From NCBI RefSeq assembly GCF_001807265.1, contig NZ_KV788391.1:24378-88377 (forward strand): DNA of 64,000 nucleotides. The letters are read 5' to 3'. How positions within the stretch are numbered: the first letter of the stretch is position 1; each line of letters opens with the position of its first letter. This document shows positions 18,811 to 27,065 of the stretch, one piece after another. Position numbers and translations under genes: made by a program. A model generated the notes under the pieces. The model was not told where the DNA came from, did not search any database, and saw only the letters and a list, made by a program, of their open reading frames with translations. The stretch is from Corynebacterium sp. HMSC05H05. GTDB taxonomy: Bacteria; Actinomycetota; Actinomycetes; Mycobacteriales; Mycobacteriaceae.

Positions 18811-20164
18811 TAAACGTCGAGCCTTCCCCCGGCGCGGTGGTCACTTTCACGGTGCCGCCGTGCGCCTCAATGAGGGATTTGGTGATGGCCAAGCCCAGCC
18901 CGGAACCGCCGGTGGCGCGGTTGCGGGAGGAGTCTGCGCGGTAGAAGCGCTCGAAGATGTGCTCCGCGTCCTTGGCCTCCATGCCGCAGCCGTTGTCGGC
19001 GACGTCGATGACCATGCGGTCGAGGTTTTTCCGGATGGTCACTGTGACCTCAGCGTCCGGGCCCGCGTGCTTGTAGGCGTTAGTGATCAGGTTCACCAGC
19101 ACTTGGTGCAGCCGGTCCGGGTCGCCGTTGACCTGCGCGATGTCCGGGGTGTCCGTGATGACTTCCACCGTGCGGTCCGGGAACGCGGCATCGACGGTGC
19201 TTTTTGCGGCGAGCACCCATTCCAGCACGTCCATCGGCTTCTTTTCTAGCCGTGCGCCCTCGGCACGGGTCAACGCCAGCAGGTCCTCCACCAGCAGCTG
19301 CATGCGGGCGGATTCTTCATCGATCTTGCCCAGGACCATGTCTGGGTCGTTCGCCATACCCTTGCGGTACAGCTCCGTGTACCCGCGAACGCTGGTCAGG
19401 GGCGTGCGCAGCTCGTGAGAAGCATCGCCGACGAAGCGGCGCATTTGCTCCTCCTGGGTGCGAGCGTTGTCCAGGGAATCCTGCAGCTTGGACACCATGG
19501 TGTTCATCGCGTAGGACAGACTGCCCACCTCGGTCTCCCGCGGCCATGCGGGCACGCGACTGTCCGTCTCGCCGTTGGCGATCGCCAGCGCCGTGTTCTC
19601 CACGATCTTCAGCGGCGCGAGCGCGCGGGCCACCATGTAGTTCGCGGCCACGCCGATGCCGAAGAGCGCCAGCGCGCCCACACCGGCTTCCACCCAAGCG
19701 AGCGCGCGCAGCATCTTCGCTTCGGTTTCCAGCGACTTGGCAACGTACTGCACTGTGCCGTCGGACTGTTGGTGCGCCATCGCCCGCCATTTCACGCCTT
19801 GGCCTTTATCGTTGACGGACGGGATGGTCGTGGGGTGGTCGAGGCGCTCCACCTTCGAGTAATCAGGCGGGTTCACAGATCCTCTGCGCGGCACCAGCTG
19901 GTCGTAGCCGGGGTACAGGGTTGCCTGGTTGAACTCGCTGGGCAGGCTCAAGATGTTGAACTGCCAGGCGGGTGTTTGCTGCGCCCACGTCGCCATGCCC
20001 TCGCGCAGCTGGTCGTCAGCCCGGTCGAACAGGAAGTGGCGCATGACAAAGTAGATCAGCACCGAGCTCAGTGTGATGCCGATCGTGAGCGCTGCCATCA
20101 CCACCGCGACAAGCTGGCGCTTGAGCGGCTTTTTCGACGGCGCCGTTAACACCGAGTAGGGCAT
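18788..20164 (-). CDS. phoS: Sensor histidine kinase, PhoS/PhoR type
   Basis: A 458-residue membrane kinase. It has a first membrane helix at about 17-38, an extracytoplasmic loop to about 150, a second helix (150-172), a HAMP region, a HisKA helix with the phospho-histidine in DASHELRTPLTS, and an ATPase with NLITNAYKHA, DNGCGM and GGSGLGLAI boxes. It follows its response regulator by 4 bp. The position next to purD/purB and the partner's similarity to M. tuberculosis PhoP indicate the phosphate-responsive PhoS of C. glutamicum. The signal sensed cannot be read from sequence. Confidence 0.88.
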   Translation of the reverse strand: MPYSVLTAPSKKPLKRQLVAVVMAALTIGITLSSVLIYFVMRHFLFDRADDQLREGMATWAQQTPAWQFNILSLPSEFNQATLYPGYDQLVPRRGSVNPPDYSKVERLDHPTTIPSVNDKGQGVKWRAMAHQQSDGTVQYVAKSLETEAKMLRALAWVEAGVGALALFGIGVAANYMVARALAPLKIVENTALAIANGETDSRVPAWPRETEVGSLSYAMNTMVSKLQDSLDNARTQEEQMRRFVGDASHELRTPLTSVRGYTELYRKGMANDPDMVLGKIDEESARMQLLVEDLLALTRAEGARLEKKPMDVLEWVLAAKSTVDAAFPDRTVEVITDTPDIAQVNGDPDRLHQVLVNLITNAYKHAGPDAEVTVTIRKNLDRMVIDVADNGCGMEAKDAEHIFERFYRADSSRNRATGGSGLGLAITKSLIEAHGGTVKVTTAPGEGSTFTISLPAL

Positions 20165-20168
20165 GGGA

Positions 20169-20876
20169 TTACTGGCGCGGGGTGCGCAGCACGTAGCCGA
20201 CACCGCGGACGGTGTGGATCAGTTGCACGTCGCCGGTGTCCACCTTGCGGCGCAGGTAGGAGATGTAGGACTCCACCACGTTGCCGTCGCCGCCGAAGTC
20301 GTAGTGCCACACGTTGTCCAGGATCTTCGCCTTGGACACGACAACCTCGGCGTTGAGCATAAGGTAGCGCAGCAGGTTGAACTCGGTGGGCGACAGTTCC
20401 ACGATTTCGCCGGCCTTGGTCACCTCGTGGGTGTCGTCGTTGAGTGTCAGGTCCGCGTAGCGCAGGGTGGTGTCTTCGTTGGAATCTTCGCTGACGTTGC
20501 CGCGGCGCAGGATCACTCGCAGGCGGGTGATCACTTCCTCGAGGGAGAACGGCTTGGTCACGTAGTCGTCCGCGCCGATGGTCAGGCCGTGGATGCGGTC
20601 TTCCACCGCGTCCTTGGCGGTGAGGAACAGCACCGGCGCATCCAAACCTTCGGCGCGCAGCTTGCTCAGCAGCTCGAAGCCGTCCATTTCCGGCATCATC
20701 ACATCGAGGATGTACGCATCCGGTTTCCAGGAATGTGCGAGCTCGATGGCGGCGGGACCAGAGTTAGCGGTCTCCACATCGAACCCTTGGAACTTCAGGG
20801 AAACCGTTAACAGCTCCACAATGTTCGGTTCGTCGTCTACGACGAGCACCTTGAGGTTCTGCGAGTTCTCTGCCAT
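20169..20876 (-). CDS. phoR: Response regulator, PhoR/PhoP type (OmpR family)
   Basis: A 235-residue regulator with a receiver domain (acidic VVDDEP pocket, phospho-Asp in YILDVMMPEMDGFEL, Lys in DDYVTKPFS) and a winged-helix DNA-binding domain ending HTVRGVGYVLR. Long stretches resemble M. tuberculosis PhoP (for example SLKFQGF, KPFSLEEV and YDFGGDGNVVESY). I use ATG 20876 because GGAAAG lies 9 bases upstream. In C. glutamicum this regulator activates phosphate-starvation genes including nucH, phoRS itself and pst. Confidence 0.9.
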   Translation of the reverse strand: MAENSQNLKVLVVDDEPNIVELLTVSLKFQGFDVETANSGPAAIELAHSWKPDAYILDVMMPEMDGFELLSKLRAEGLDAPVLFLTAKDAVEDRIHGLTIGADDYVTKPFSLEEVITRLRVILRRGNVSEDSNEDTTLRYADLTLNDDTHEVTKAGEIVELSPTEFNLLRYLMLNAEVVVSKAKILDNVWHYDFGGDGNVVESYISYLRRKVDTGDVQLIHTVRGVGYVLRTPRQ

Positions 20877-20962
20877 GTCAATCACTTTCCGTTTCGTTGC
20901 AAGTTCTGCGGCAATTTCTGCGTTGCCAACAAGATAGAGCGATTAAACCGCACAACTCTGCA

Positions 20963-20981
20963 CGTTTCCTGTACGTCCACT
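20963..20981 (-). promoter_or_regulatory. Possible Pho box upstream of phoR
   Basis: On the minus strand AGTGGACG-TAC-AGGAAACG repeats the 8-3-8 spacing of PhoR sites, about 87 bp before the phoR start. Resemblance to the known octamer is weak (GTGGAC and GGAAAC rather than GTGAAC), so this is a suggestion of autoregulation only. Confidence 0.3.
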
Positions 20982-21049
20982 GAATGGCTCTAGCGGACTT
21001 CCCCCGAAATGTCTCCCCGACAAGAAACCGACAAGCCCCAGAAAAGAAT

Positions 21050-21125
21050 TGGAGCTGGAGACGGGACTTGAACCCGCAACCTACGGTTTACAAGACCGTT
21101 GCGCTACCAATTGCGCCACTCCAGC
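21050..21125 (-). tRNA. tRNA-Thr (anticodon TGT)
   Basis: A complete cloverleaf on the minus strand: acceptor stem gctggag/ctccagc, anticodon stem acggt/accgt with loop cttgtaa giving anticodon TGT, T arm with ttcaagt, and an encoded CCA. It decodes ACA codons, which are rare in such GC-rich DNA. It lies between phoR and the threonine exporter gene. Confidence 0.95.
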
Positions 21126-21179
21126 AGTGCAGCAAAATCTTACACACGCCCCACACCTGCGTCACAACTGGCCAACCGA

Positions 21180-21185
21180 TAGTGT
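21180..21185 (+). promoter_or_regulatory. Leaderless -10 element of thrE
   Basis: TAGTGT followed by 6 bases and the GTG start codon of thrE. No Shine-Dalgarno sequence precedes the start, which agrees with leaderless translation. Confidence 0.45.
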
Positions 21186-21191
21186 GAGCGT

Positions 21192-22646
21192 GTGGCAGAA
21201 GGTAACTCATTGTGGGAGAGGATCTCCGGTTCGCGGCAGCGTGTGGCAACGATTGACGAGGCCCGCACGTCCCCGCCACCGTCCGTCCTCGCGCCCATCA
21301 ACCTGGCAGATCCAGCCGAGGTCGCGGCGGTGATGAACATCGCGGCACGCATCGGGGAAATCCTCATCGCGAACGCGACGACGTCGGCGGATGCGGCGAA
21401 GCAGATCCACACGGTGTGTTCTTCTTACGGCCTGCACTACGTGCATGTGTCGATCACGGTGAACACGATCACGCTCAACACGATCATCGGCGTGGATCAG
21501 CGCACTCCGGTGAATGTGTTCCGCGTGGTCACCATGATCAGCGAGAACTACCACAAGCTGCAGGAAGTGGATCGCCTGATCCGCTCGATTCGTTCTGGCG
21601 CGACCCCGCCGGAGATGGCGGAGCGGATCCTCAACGACATCGACACCGCGCCGATCCCCCACCGCAACACCCGCAACCTGGCGGGTTGGACGGTGATGGG
21701 TTTCTTCGTGGCGATGCTCCTCGGCGGGGACCTTCTCATGATGGCTGTCGGCGGTCTCACTGCGTTTCTCATCATGGGCTTCAACAAGTTGTTGTCCCGC
21801 GGCGGCCTGCCGGCGTTTTTCCACAACGTGATCGGCGGCTTCCTCGCCACCGTCCCCGCGGCAATTACCTACGACTTCTCCGCGTCGATCGGCCGCACAA
21901 TCGTGCCCAGCCAGCTGATTGCGACGGGCATCATCGTGCTGCTCGCGGGTTTGACCCTTGTGCAGTCGCTTCTCGACGGCGTGACCGGCTCCCCGCTCAA
22001 CGCCTCCGCCCGCTTCTTTTCCGCCATGCTGAACACCGGCGGCATCGTGGCCGGGGTTGCCAGCGGCGTAGCGGTCTCTGAGATGGTGGGCATGCCCTTG
22101 CCACCGATCGAACTCCTGCCCGGCAGCGCCGCGTACTCGAACGCCCTGCTCACCGTAGTTGGTGGTGGGATGGCTGCGGCGGCGTTCGCAGTGTGCTGTT
22201 TCGCGGAGCGCGCCGCGATCATTCTGTCGTTTGTCACCGCAGCGCTCGGCTCTGCCTGCTACTACATCCTGCTGGCCCCGCTCGGTCTGGGCAGGCTGTC
22301 GGCAACCGCCGCCTGCGCCATCGTGGTGGGTCTCGTCGGCGGCCTGATTTCCCGCCGGTTCTTGATCAACCCGGTGATCACAGCAGTGGCGGGCGTGACC
22401 CCGTTCTTGCCCGGTTCGTGGATTTACCGCGGCATGTACGCGTTGATGAACGAGCAGATGCTGCTGGGCATGATGAATTTGTTCACCGCCATCGGCACCT
22501 GCATGGCCTTGGCCGCCGGTGTGGTGTTCGGCGAGTGGGTTGCGCGCCGCATCCGCCGGCCGCAGCTGTACGTGCCGTACCAAGCGTTCAAGCGCGCGGG
22601 CCGCTTCACGTTCGAGCAGCTGCTCAGGGTGCGGCGACGGAGATAA
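21192..22646 (+). CDS. thrE: Threonine/serine exporter ThrE
   Basis: A 484-residue membrane exporter, close in length to C. glutamicum ThrE. The N-terminal cytosolic ThrE domain (about 45-165) includes SYGLHYVHVSITVNTI and DRLIRSIRSG; about ten hydrophobic helices follow, with FLPGSWIYRGMYAL in the last third. It uses the proton gradient to expel threonine and serine. The gene starts with GTG, has a leaderless-type promoter, and ends 53 bp before the lysine-repeat gene. Confidence 0.92.
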   Translation: MAEGNSLWERISGSRQRVATIDEARTSPPPSVLAPINLADPAEVAAVMNIAARIGEILIANATTSADAAKQIHTVCSSYGLHYVHVSITVNTITLNTIIGVDQRTPVNVFRVVTMISENYHKLQEVDRLIRSIRSGATPPEMAERILNDIDTAPIPHRNTRNLAGWTVMGFFVAMLLGGDLLMMAVGGLTAFLIMGFNKLLSRGGLPAFFHNVIGGFLATVPAAITYDFSASIGRTIVPSQLIATGIIVLLAGLTLVQSLLDGVTGSPLNASARFFSAMLNTGGIVAGVASGVAVSEMVGMPLPPIELLPGSAAYSNALLTVVGGGMAAAAFAVCCFAERAAIILSFVTAALGSACYYILLAPLGLGRLSATAACAIVVGLVGGLISRRFLINPVITAVAGVTPFLPGSWIYRGMYALMNEQMLLGMMNLFTAIGTCMALAAGVVFGEWVARRIRRPQLYVPYQAFKRAGRFTFEQLLRVRRRR

Positions 22647-22699
22647 GTTCATCGCGTAGGATGAAAACCCTTGACGCCTGATGCAAGGAGGAGAACGTA

Positions 22700-23053
22700 G
22701 TGCCACCCAAGATCACCGATTCGCGCCCTACTGCCGAGGCGATGCATGCTGTTGAGGAGCAGACGGCTTCGGGTGCCCGTCGGATCGTGGCAACGTACGC
22801 CGAGGATTTCCTGGACGGCGTGACTCTGATGTCCATGCTGGGGGTCGCCCCGAAGGGCTTCGTGTACAAGCGCTACGTGGAGGATTTGGAGCAGGAGGCC
22901 GAGGAGGAAGCTCCGAAGAAGGCCACCAAGAAGAAGGCGACGAAGAAGAAAGCCACGAAGAAGAAGGCGACTAAAAAGAAGGCCACCAAGAAGAAAGCCA
23001 CGAAGAAGAAGGCCACCAAGAAGTCGACGAAGAAGACTGCCAAGAAGGCCTAA
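22700..23053 (+). CDS. Small protein with histone-like lysine repeat tail
   Basis: A 117-residue protein of two halves. The first 65 residues form a globular, acidic helical region with no family I recognise (VATYAEDFLDGVTLMSMLG). The rest is a tail of about nine KKKAT-type pentads, like the C termini of bacterial histone H1-like proteins, which bind nucleic acid non-specifically. The GTG start at 22700 has AAGGAGGAG 8 bases upstream. Its stop TAA is followed immediately by the otsA ATG, so it is in the trehalose operon. The DNA repeat has a 15-bp period and should vary in copy number. Confidence 0.75.
   Translation: MPPKITDSRPTAEAMHAVEEQTASGARRIVATYAEDFLDGVTLMSMLGVAPKGFVYKRYVEDLEQEAEEEAPKKATKKKATKKKATKKKATKKKATKKKATKKKATKKSTKKTAKKA
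22913..23045 (+). repeat. 15-bp tandem repeat encoding KKKAT pentads
   Basis: Roughly nine units of aagaagaaggccacc type, each encoding Lys-Lys-Lys-Ala-Thr with synonymous changes between units. It occupies the 3' half of the lysine-repeat gene. Confidence 0.8.
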
Positions 23054-24331
23054 ATGGGGGACAACGAGTTCGTCGTTGTGGCGAACCGCCTGCCGGTGGA
23101 CAAGGTGGGAGACCACTACGAGGTCTCCCCTGGCGGCCTGGTCGCTGCCCTCGCTCCGGTGTTGCGTGCCCGTGAGGGCTGTTGGGTGGGGTGGCCCGGC
23201 AACATCGGGGAGGCGCTCGAGCCGTTCGAGTTCGGCGGCATCTCTCTTTTGCCTGTCTCCCTCGACCAGGATGATTTTGAGGGCTTCTACGAGGGCTTTT
23301 CCAACTCTGCGCTGTGGCCGCTTTACCACGATCTGATTGTCCAGCCGGAGTACAACCAGGCATGGTGGGACCGTTACGTTGAGGTGAACCGCAAGTTCGC
23401 GGAGGCAGCCGCGAAGGCCGCCGCCGAAGACGCCACGGTGTGGGTGCAGGATTATCAGCTCCAGCTCGTCCCGGGGATGCTCAAGGAGATCCGCCCGGAC
23501 GTGACCGTCGGCTTCTTCCTGCACATCCCTTTCCCCGCTCCCGCGTTGTTCCAGCAGCTGCCGTGGCGCGAGGAGATCCTCGAGGGGCTGAAGGGCTGCG
23601 ATCTGATCGGCTTCCAGCGCCACACCGACGAGGACAACTTCCTCCTACTCACAGACGAGATTCGCACCGGCACCTTCCCCATCTCCATCGATTCGGGGGA
23701 GATCGCAACTGCGACAGACGATCAGGTCAAAGCGTTACGTAGCGCCGTCGGCAGCCCGAGGCACCTGCTGCTCGGCGTGGACCGCCTGGACTACACGAAG
23801 GGCATCCTGCAGCGCCTGCTGGCCATAGAGTCGTTGCTGGAGGAGGGCAAGCTCTCCGACATCGCGTTTGTCCAGATCGCGACCCCGTCGCGCGAGCGCA
23901 TTGAGCACTACCGCACCACCCGCAAGCAGGTTGAGGAAGCTATCGGGCGCATCAACGGCCGCTTCGGCGAGGTAGGCCGTCCGATCGTGCACTACGTGCA
24001 CCGCAGCGTGTCGAAGGAGCACCTGGGCACCTTCTACGCCGCCGCGGACATCATGCTGGTCACCCCGTTCAAGGACGGTATGAATCTGGTGGCCAAGGAG
24101 TATGTGGCAGCCCACCCGGACGCGGACGGCGCGCTGGTGCTCTCCGAGTTCGCGGGCGCCGCCGTGGAGCTCGACCAGGCGTACCTGTGCAACCCGTTCG
24201 ATTTGGAGTCCATCAAGGAGGCGATCCTCGAGGCCACCGACCCGGACCCGGCGCGTATGCGCCACATGCACGACTGGGTGATGGAGCACGATGTGGCCGC
24301 GTGGGCGAAGTCTTTCCTGGAGGAGCTGTGA
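23054..24331 (+). CDS. otsA: Trehalose-6-phosphate synthase (short form)
   Basis: A 425-residue GT20 glycosyltransferase that joins UDP-glucose and glucose-6-phosphate. Active-site segments are present: VVANRLPVD at the N terminus, VWVQDYQLQL, FFLHIPFP, LLGVDRLDYTKG (Arg and Lys) and PFKDGMNLVAKEY. It is about 60 residues shorter than usual, mainly because the region between GCDLIGFQ and GTFPISID is cut to around 20 residues where relatives have about 60. ATG 23054 abuts the previous stop. It overlaps the next lipoprotein gene by 4 bp in a five-gene run ending with an esterase. Confidence 0.93.
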   Translation: MGDNEFVVVANRLPVDKVGDHYEVSPGGLVAALAPVLRAREGCWVGWPGNIGEALEPFEFGGISLLPVSLDQDDFEGFYEGFSNSALWPLYHDLIVQPEYNQAWWDRYVEVNRKFAEAAAKAAAEDATVWVQDYQLQLVPGMLKEIRPDVTVGFFLHIPFPAPALFQQLPWREEILEGLKGCDLIGFQRHTDEDNFLLLTDEIRTGTFPISIDSGEIATATDDQVKALRSAVGSPRHLLLGVDRLDYTKGILQRLLAIESLLEEGKLSDIAFVQIATPSRERIEHYRTTRKQVEEAIGRINGRFGEVGRPIVHYVHRSVSKEHLGTFYAAADIMLVTPFKDGMNLVAKEYVAAHPDADGALVLSEFAGAAVELDQAYLCNPFDLESIKEAILEATDPDPARMRHMHDWVMEHDVAAWAKSFLEEL

Positions 24332-24711
24332 AGCGCGCTCTAGCAATCCTGCCGCTATTCACCCTGGCCGCCTGCGTTTCTGCCCCGACATGGCAGGTTG
24401 TCTCGCTGCGCACCAGCGAGGACCAGCCCGCCACTGAGGCCTCGGTGGCGCGCGTGCGTATCGACGACCAAAGGTTCACCGGCACCACCGGTTGCGCCGA
24501 CGTGTCCGGCTCGTTCGAGGGCGAAGACACCATCACCCTGGAAAACATCAAGCTCAGCGACCCAGGCGATTGCTCCGGCTGGGCCCGCCACACGCACGAC
24601 CAGATAGAACAATTGCTCACCGCGAACACGACCTTCCGGGTGTCCCACCCCGCGGACTTCGAGATGATCCTTGTGGCAGAATCCGGCGAAACGCTAAGGC
24701 TGATGCGATGA
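24328..24711 (+). CDS. Small lipoprotein with META/HslJ-like fold between otsA and otsB
   Basis: A 127-residue protein starting at GTG 24328 with a short signal peptide and an LAAC lipobox, so probably anchored outside the membrane. The mature part contains GTTGCADVSGSF, the glycine/cysteine hallmark of META (HslJ-like) domains, with a second cysteine (GDCSGW) for a possible disulphide. It overlaps otsA and otsB by 4 bp each, so it is tightly co-translated with trehalose synthesis. A role is unknown. Confidence 0.7.
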   Translation: MKRALAILPLFTLAACVSAPTWQVVSLRTSEDQPATEASVARVRIDDQRFTGTTGCADVSGSFEGEDTITLENIKLSDPGDCSGWARHTHDQIEQLLTANTTFRVSHPADFEMILVAESGETLRLMR

Positions 24712-25403
24712 GACTTCTCGTGTGCTTGGATTTCGACGGCACTCTCGCCGAGCTGGACCCGGACCCGTACGCGGTCCGCATCCACCCAGAATCAGAAGCC
24801 GCCATCCGCCGCCTCGCTGCCATCCCAGAAACGGAAGTGGCGGTCCTCACCGGCCGCCATATCGAGGGCATCAAACAGGTCCTCCCGCAAAACCTACCGG
24901 TCACTCTCGTCGGCTCCCACGGCGCGGAGCCGGGTCCGCAACTCGAAGACCAAGACCGCGCCTACCTCGACCGTATCGAGGACCAGCTACACGCCCTCGC
25001 CACCAACGACGCATACGTGGAGGTCAAGCCGTACCAGCGTGTCCTCCACGTGGCGAAGGTGCAAAACCCGGATACCGCACAAGCCATCCTCGCCGCTGCG
25101 AACGCCATCGACACCCAGGGCCGCCCGAAAACCCAGGGCCACAACGTGGTGGAGTTTTCCGCGGTGGAGGTCACCAAGGGCACCTGGCTCAACGCGTACA
25201 AGCAGGCCTTCGACCGCACCATTTTCGCCGGCGACGACGACACGGACGAGCACGCCATGGCGGTCCTCGATGACACCGACCTCGGTATCAAGGTCGGCAC
25301 AAAGCCATCGCGGGCGACCCGCCGGGTACCGGACGTCGACGCCATGGCACAATTGCTCACCCAACTCGCCGACGAAAGGGAAGCATGGAGCGCCACGCGC
25401 TAG
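24708..25403 (+). CDS. otsB: Trehalose-6-phosphate phosphatase
   Basis: A 231-residue HAD-superfamily phosphatase that finishes trehalose synthesis. Motif I is CLDFDGTLAE at the N terminus, the cap follows, and motif IV is FAGDDDTDEHAM near residue 180. ATG 24708 overlaps the preceding stop. Its 3' end overlaps the next gene by 19 bp. Trehalose also feeds mycolate transfer in corynebacteria. Confidence 0.93.
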   Translation: MRLLVCLDFDGTLAELDPDPYAVRIHPESEAAIRRLAAIPETEVAVLTGRHIEGIKQVLPQNLPVTLVGSHGAEPGPQLEDQDRAYLDRIEDQLHALATNDAYVEVKPYQRVLHVAKVQNPDTAQAILAAANAIDTQGRPKTQGHNVVEFSAVEVTKGTWLNAYKQAFDRTIFAGDDDTDEHAMAVLDDTDLGIKVGTKPSRATRRVPDVDAMAQLLTQLADEREAWSATR

Positions 25404-26155
25404 TCCACCAGGGCCACGAGCGTCGCTGGATTGAAGTCCCGGGAGACGCCACTGCCCTCCTTGTGGTCCTGCACGGCTCGCTGCAATCCGGCAACGTGCT
25501 GCGCAACTTCACCGACCGCACCTTCGAGGGCCTCGGCCCCACCGTGGTCTACCCGGACGGCATCAAGCACCACTTCAACGACCTGCGCGCGGGCTTCAAC
25601 GAGGACGCGCGCCGCATGCGCATCGACGACGTCGGCTTCCTCACAAAGGTCGTCGAGCGCTACAACGCCGACACCGTCATCGGCTGCGGGTTCTCCAACG
25701 GCGGGCAAATGATCATGCGCCTGCTTTTCGACGCCCCAGGCCTGCTCACCGGCGCCGCCACCTTCGGCGCGTCGATGCCCACCGAAGACAACACCCTGAC
25801 CACCGCCGACAACTACCAGCCGACGAAACTCCTCGCCGTTCAGGGCACGAAAGACAAGCTCGTGCCTTACGACGGCGGAATCGCCGGCATCGGCGGCAAC
25901 AACCGGGGAGAAACCCGTTCCGCCCTCAACTCTGCAGAGTTCTTTGCGGAACTTAACGGGTGCGTCGGCCACGAGTCGTCGAGAAGCGAGAAGCTCCGCG
26001 TCGACGACTGGGCCGGCGAGCACCCGGTCCGCCTCGTCTCCCTCGAGGGCGCCGGGCACATGGTGCCGGTAAATAAGGACCTCGACCCGCGTCTGGGCCA
26101 CAACCCGAAGTCCCCGACCGGCGGGGAACTTATCCGCGAGTTCTTCTTTGCCTAG
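25385..26155 (+). CDS. Alpha/beta hydrolase, polyhydroxybutyrate depolymerase/LpqC-like esterase
   Basis: A 256-residue alpha/beta hydrolase. The oxyanion region is [12 protein letters not shown], the nucleophile is in [10 protein letters not shown] (G-x-S-x-G, about residue 104), and [11 protein letters not shown] and GAGHMVPV supply the Asp and His positions. It has no signal peptide, unlike true secreted depolymerases. Relatives include LpqC and feruloyl esterases; the substrate is not known. It starts inside the otsB 3' end and its last 26 bp overlap the convergent rlmB gene. Confidence 0.8.
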   Translation: MERHALVHQGHERRWIEVPGDATALLVVLHGSLQSGNVLRNFTDRTFEGLGPTVVYPDGIKHHFNDLRAGFNEDARRMRIDDVGFLTKVVERYNADTVIGCGFSNGGQMIMRLLFDAPGLLTGAATFGASMPTEDNTLTTADNYQPTKLLAVQGTKDKLVPYDGGIAGIGGNNRGETRSALNSAEFFAELNGCVGHESSRSEKLRVDDWAGEHPVRLVSLEGAGHMVPVNKDLDPRLGHNPKSPTGGELIREFFFA

Positions 26156-27062
26156 CGAATTCGCTTAGCACCACGCCCGCCGCGACGGAGGCGTTGAGGG
26201 ATTCCACCCAGTCCTCCATGGGCACGGACATGATGACGTCGCAGTTCTCGCGCACCAGGCGCGAAATCCCCTTGCCTTCGGACCCGACGACAATGACCAC
26301 GTTGTCGGTGGCCTGGTCGAAGGTGTCTAAGGTGTGCTCGCCGCCGGCGTCGAGGCCGACGACGGTGTAGCCGTTGTCCTGGAACTGCTTGACAGTGCGG
26401 GTCACGTTGGTCACCCGCGCCACCGGCAGGCGCGCCGCGGTGCCCGCGGAGGTCCTCCAGGCCACGCCGGTGACCTGCGCCGAGCGGCGCTCCGGGATGA
26501 TCACACCATTGCCGCCAAAGGCCGCGGTCGAGCGGATCACCGCGCCGAGGTTGCGCGGATCCGTGATGTTGTCCAGCACCACGAACATGCCGGGGCCGTC
26601 CACGGACTCGAGCAAATCATCAAAGTCCGCGTACTTATACGGCTGGATCTTCAGGCCGAGGCCCTGGTGCATGCCGTTGCCGGTCATCGCATCGAGTTGC
26701 TGGCGCGGTACCTCGTGCACCGGTATGCCCTTCGAATTGGCCATCCCGACGGCCTCGCTCAGTCGCTCGTCGTGGCCGGTACCAGCCGCCACGTACAGCG
26801 CCTCCGCCGGCACCTTCGCCTTCAGGCACTCCACCACCGGGTTGCGGCCGACCACCATGTCGGCGACCTCGCGGTCGTGGCGCCCCTGCGCGCGGCGCTG
26901 CCGGTCCAGCTTGCGCTTGTGCGCGGCGTGGTAGACGCGGTCTTCCGCCTTCGGGGTCGCGCCCTTGCCCCGCAGCCCGCGGCGGCGCTGCCCGCCGGAG
27001 CCCTTCGTGGGGCCTTTCTTGTTCTTCTTTTGCTTGTCGGGCCGCTCGTACGGTTTCGCCAT
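26130..27062 (-). CDS. rlmB: 23S rRNA 2'-O-ribose methyltransferase, RlmB type
   Basis: A 310-residue SpoU/TrmH methyltransferase with a very basic N-terminal tail (about 1-60, [10 protein letters not shown]) that probably binds RNA. The trefoil knot motifs are [35 protein letters not shown] and [18 protein letters not shown]. In E. coli RlmB modifies G2251 of 23S rRNA. The gene follows cysS by only 3 bp, the pair being conserved in mycobacteria, and converges on the esterase with a 26-bp overlap. Confidence 0.92.
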   Translation of the reverse strand: MAKPYERPDKQKKNKKGPTKGSGGQRRRGLRGKGATPKAEDRVYHAAHKRKLDRQRRAQGRHDREVADMVVGRNPVVECLKAKVPAEALYVAAGTGHDERLSEAVGMANSKGIPVHEVPRQQLDAMTGNGMHQGLGLKIQPYKYADFDDLLESVDGPGMFVVLDNITDPRNLGAVIRSTAAFGGNGVIIPERRSAQVTGVAWRTSAGTAARLPVARVTNVTRTVKQFQDNGYTVVGLDAGGEHTLDTFDQATDNVVIVVGSEGKGISRLVRENCDVIMSVPMEDWVESLNASVAAGVVLSEFARQRRTRG

Positions 27063-27065
27063 GAT

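Noticed and set aside
22913..23045. CRISPR-like or minisatellite locus
   Set aside because: The 15-bp repeat is in frame and encodes the KKKAT tail of a protein, with no spacers.
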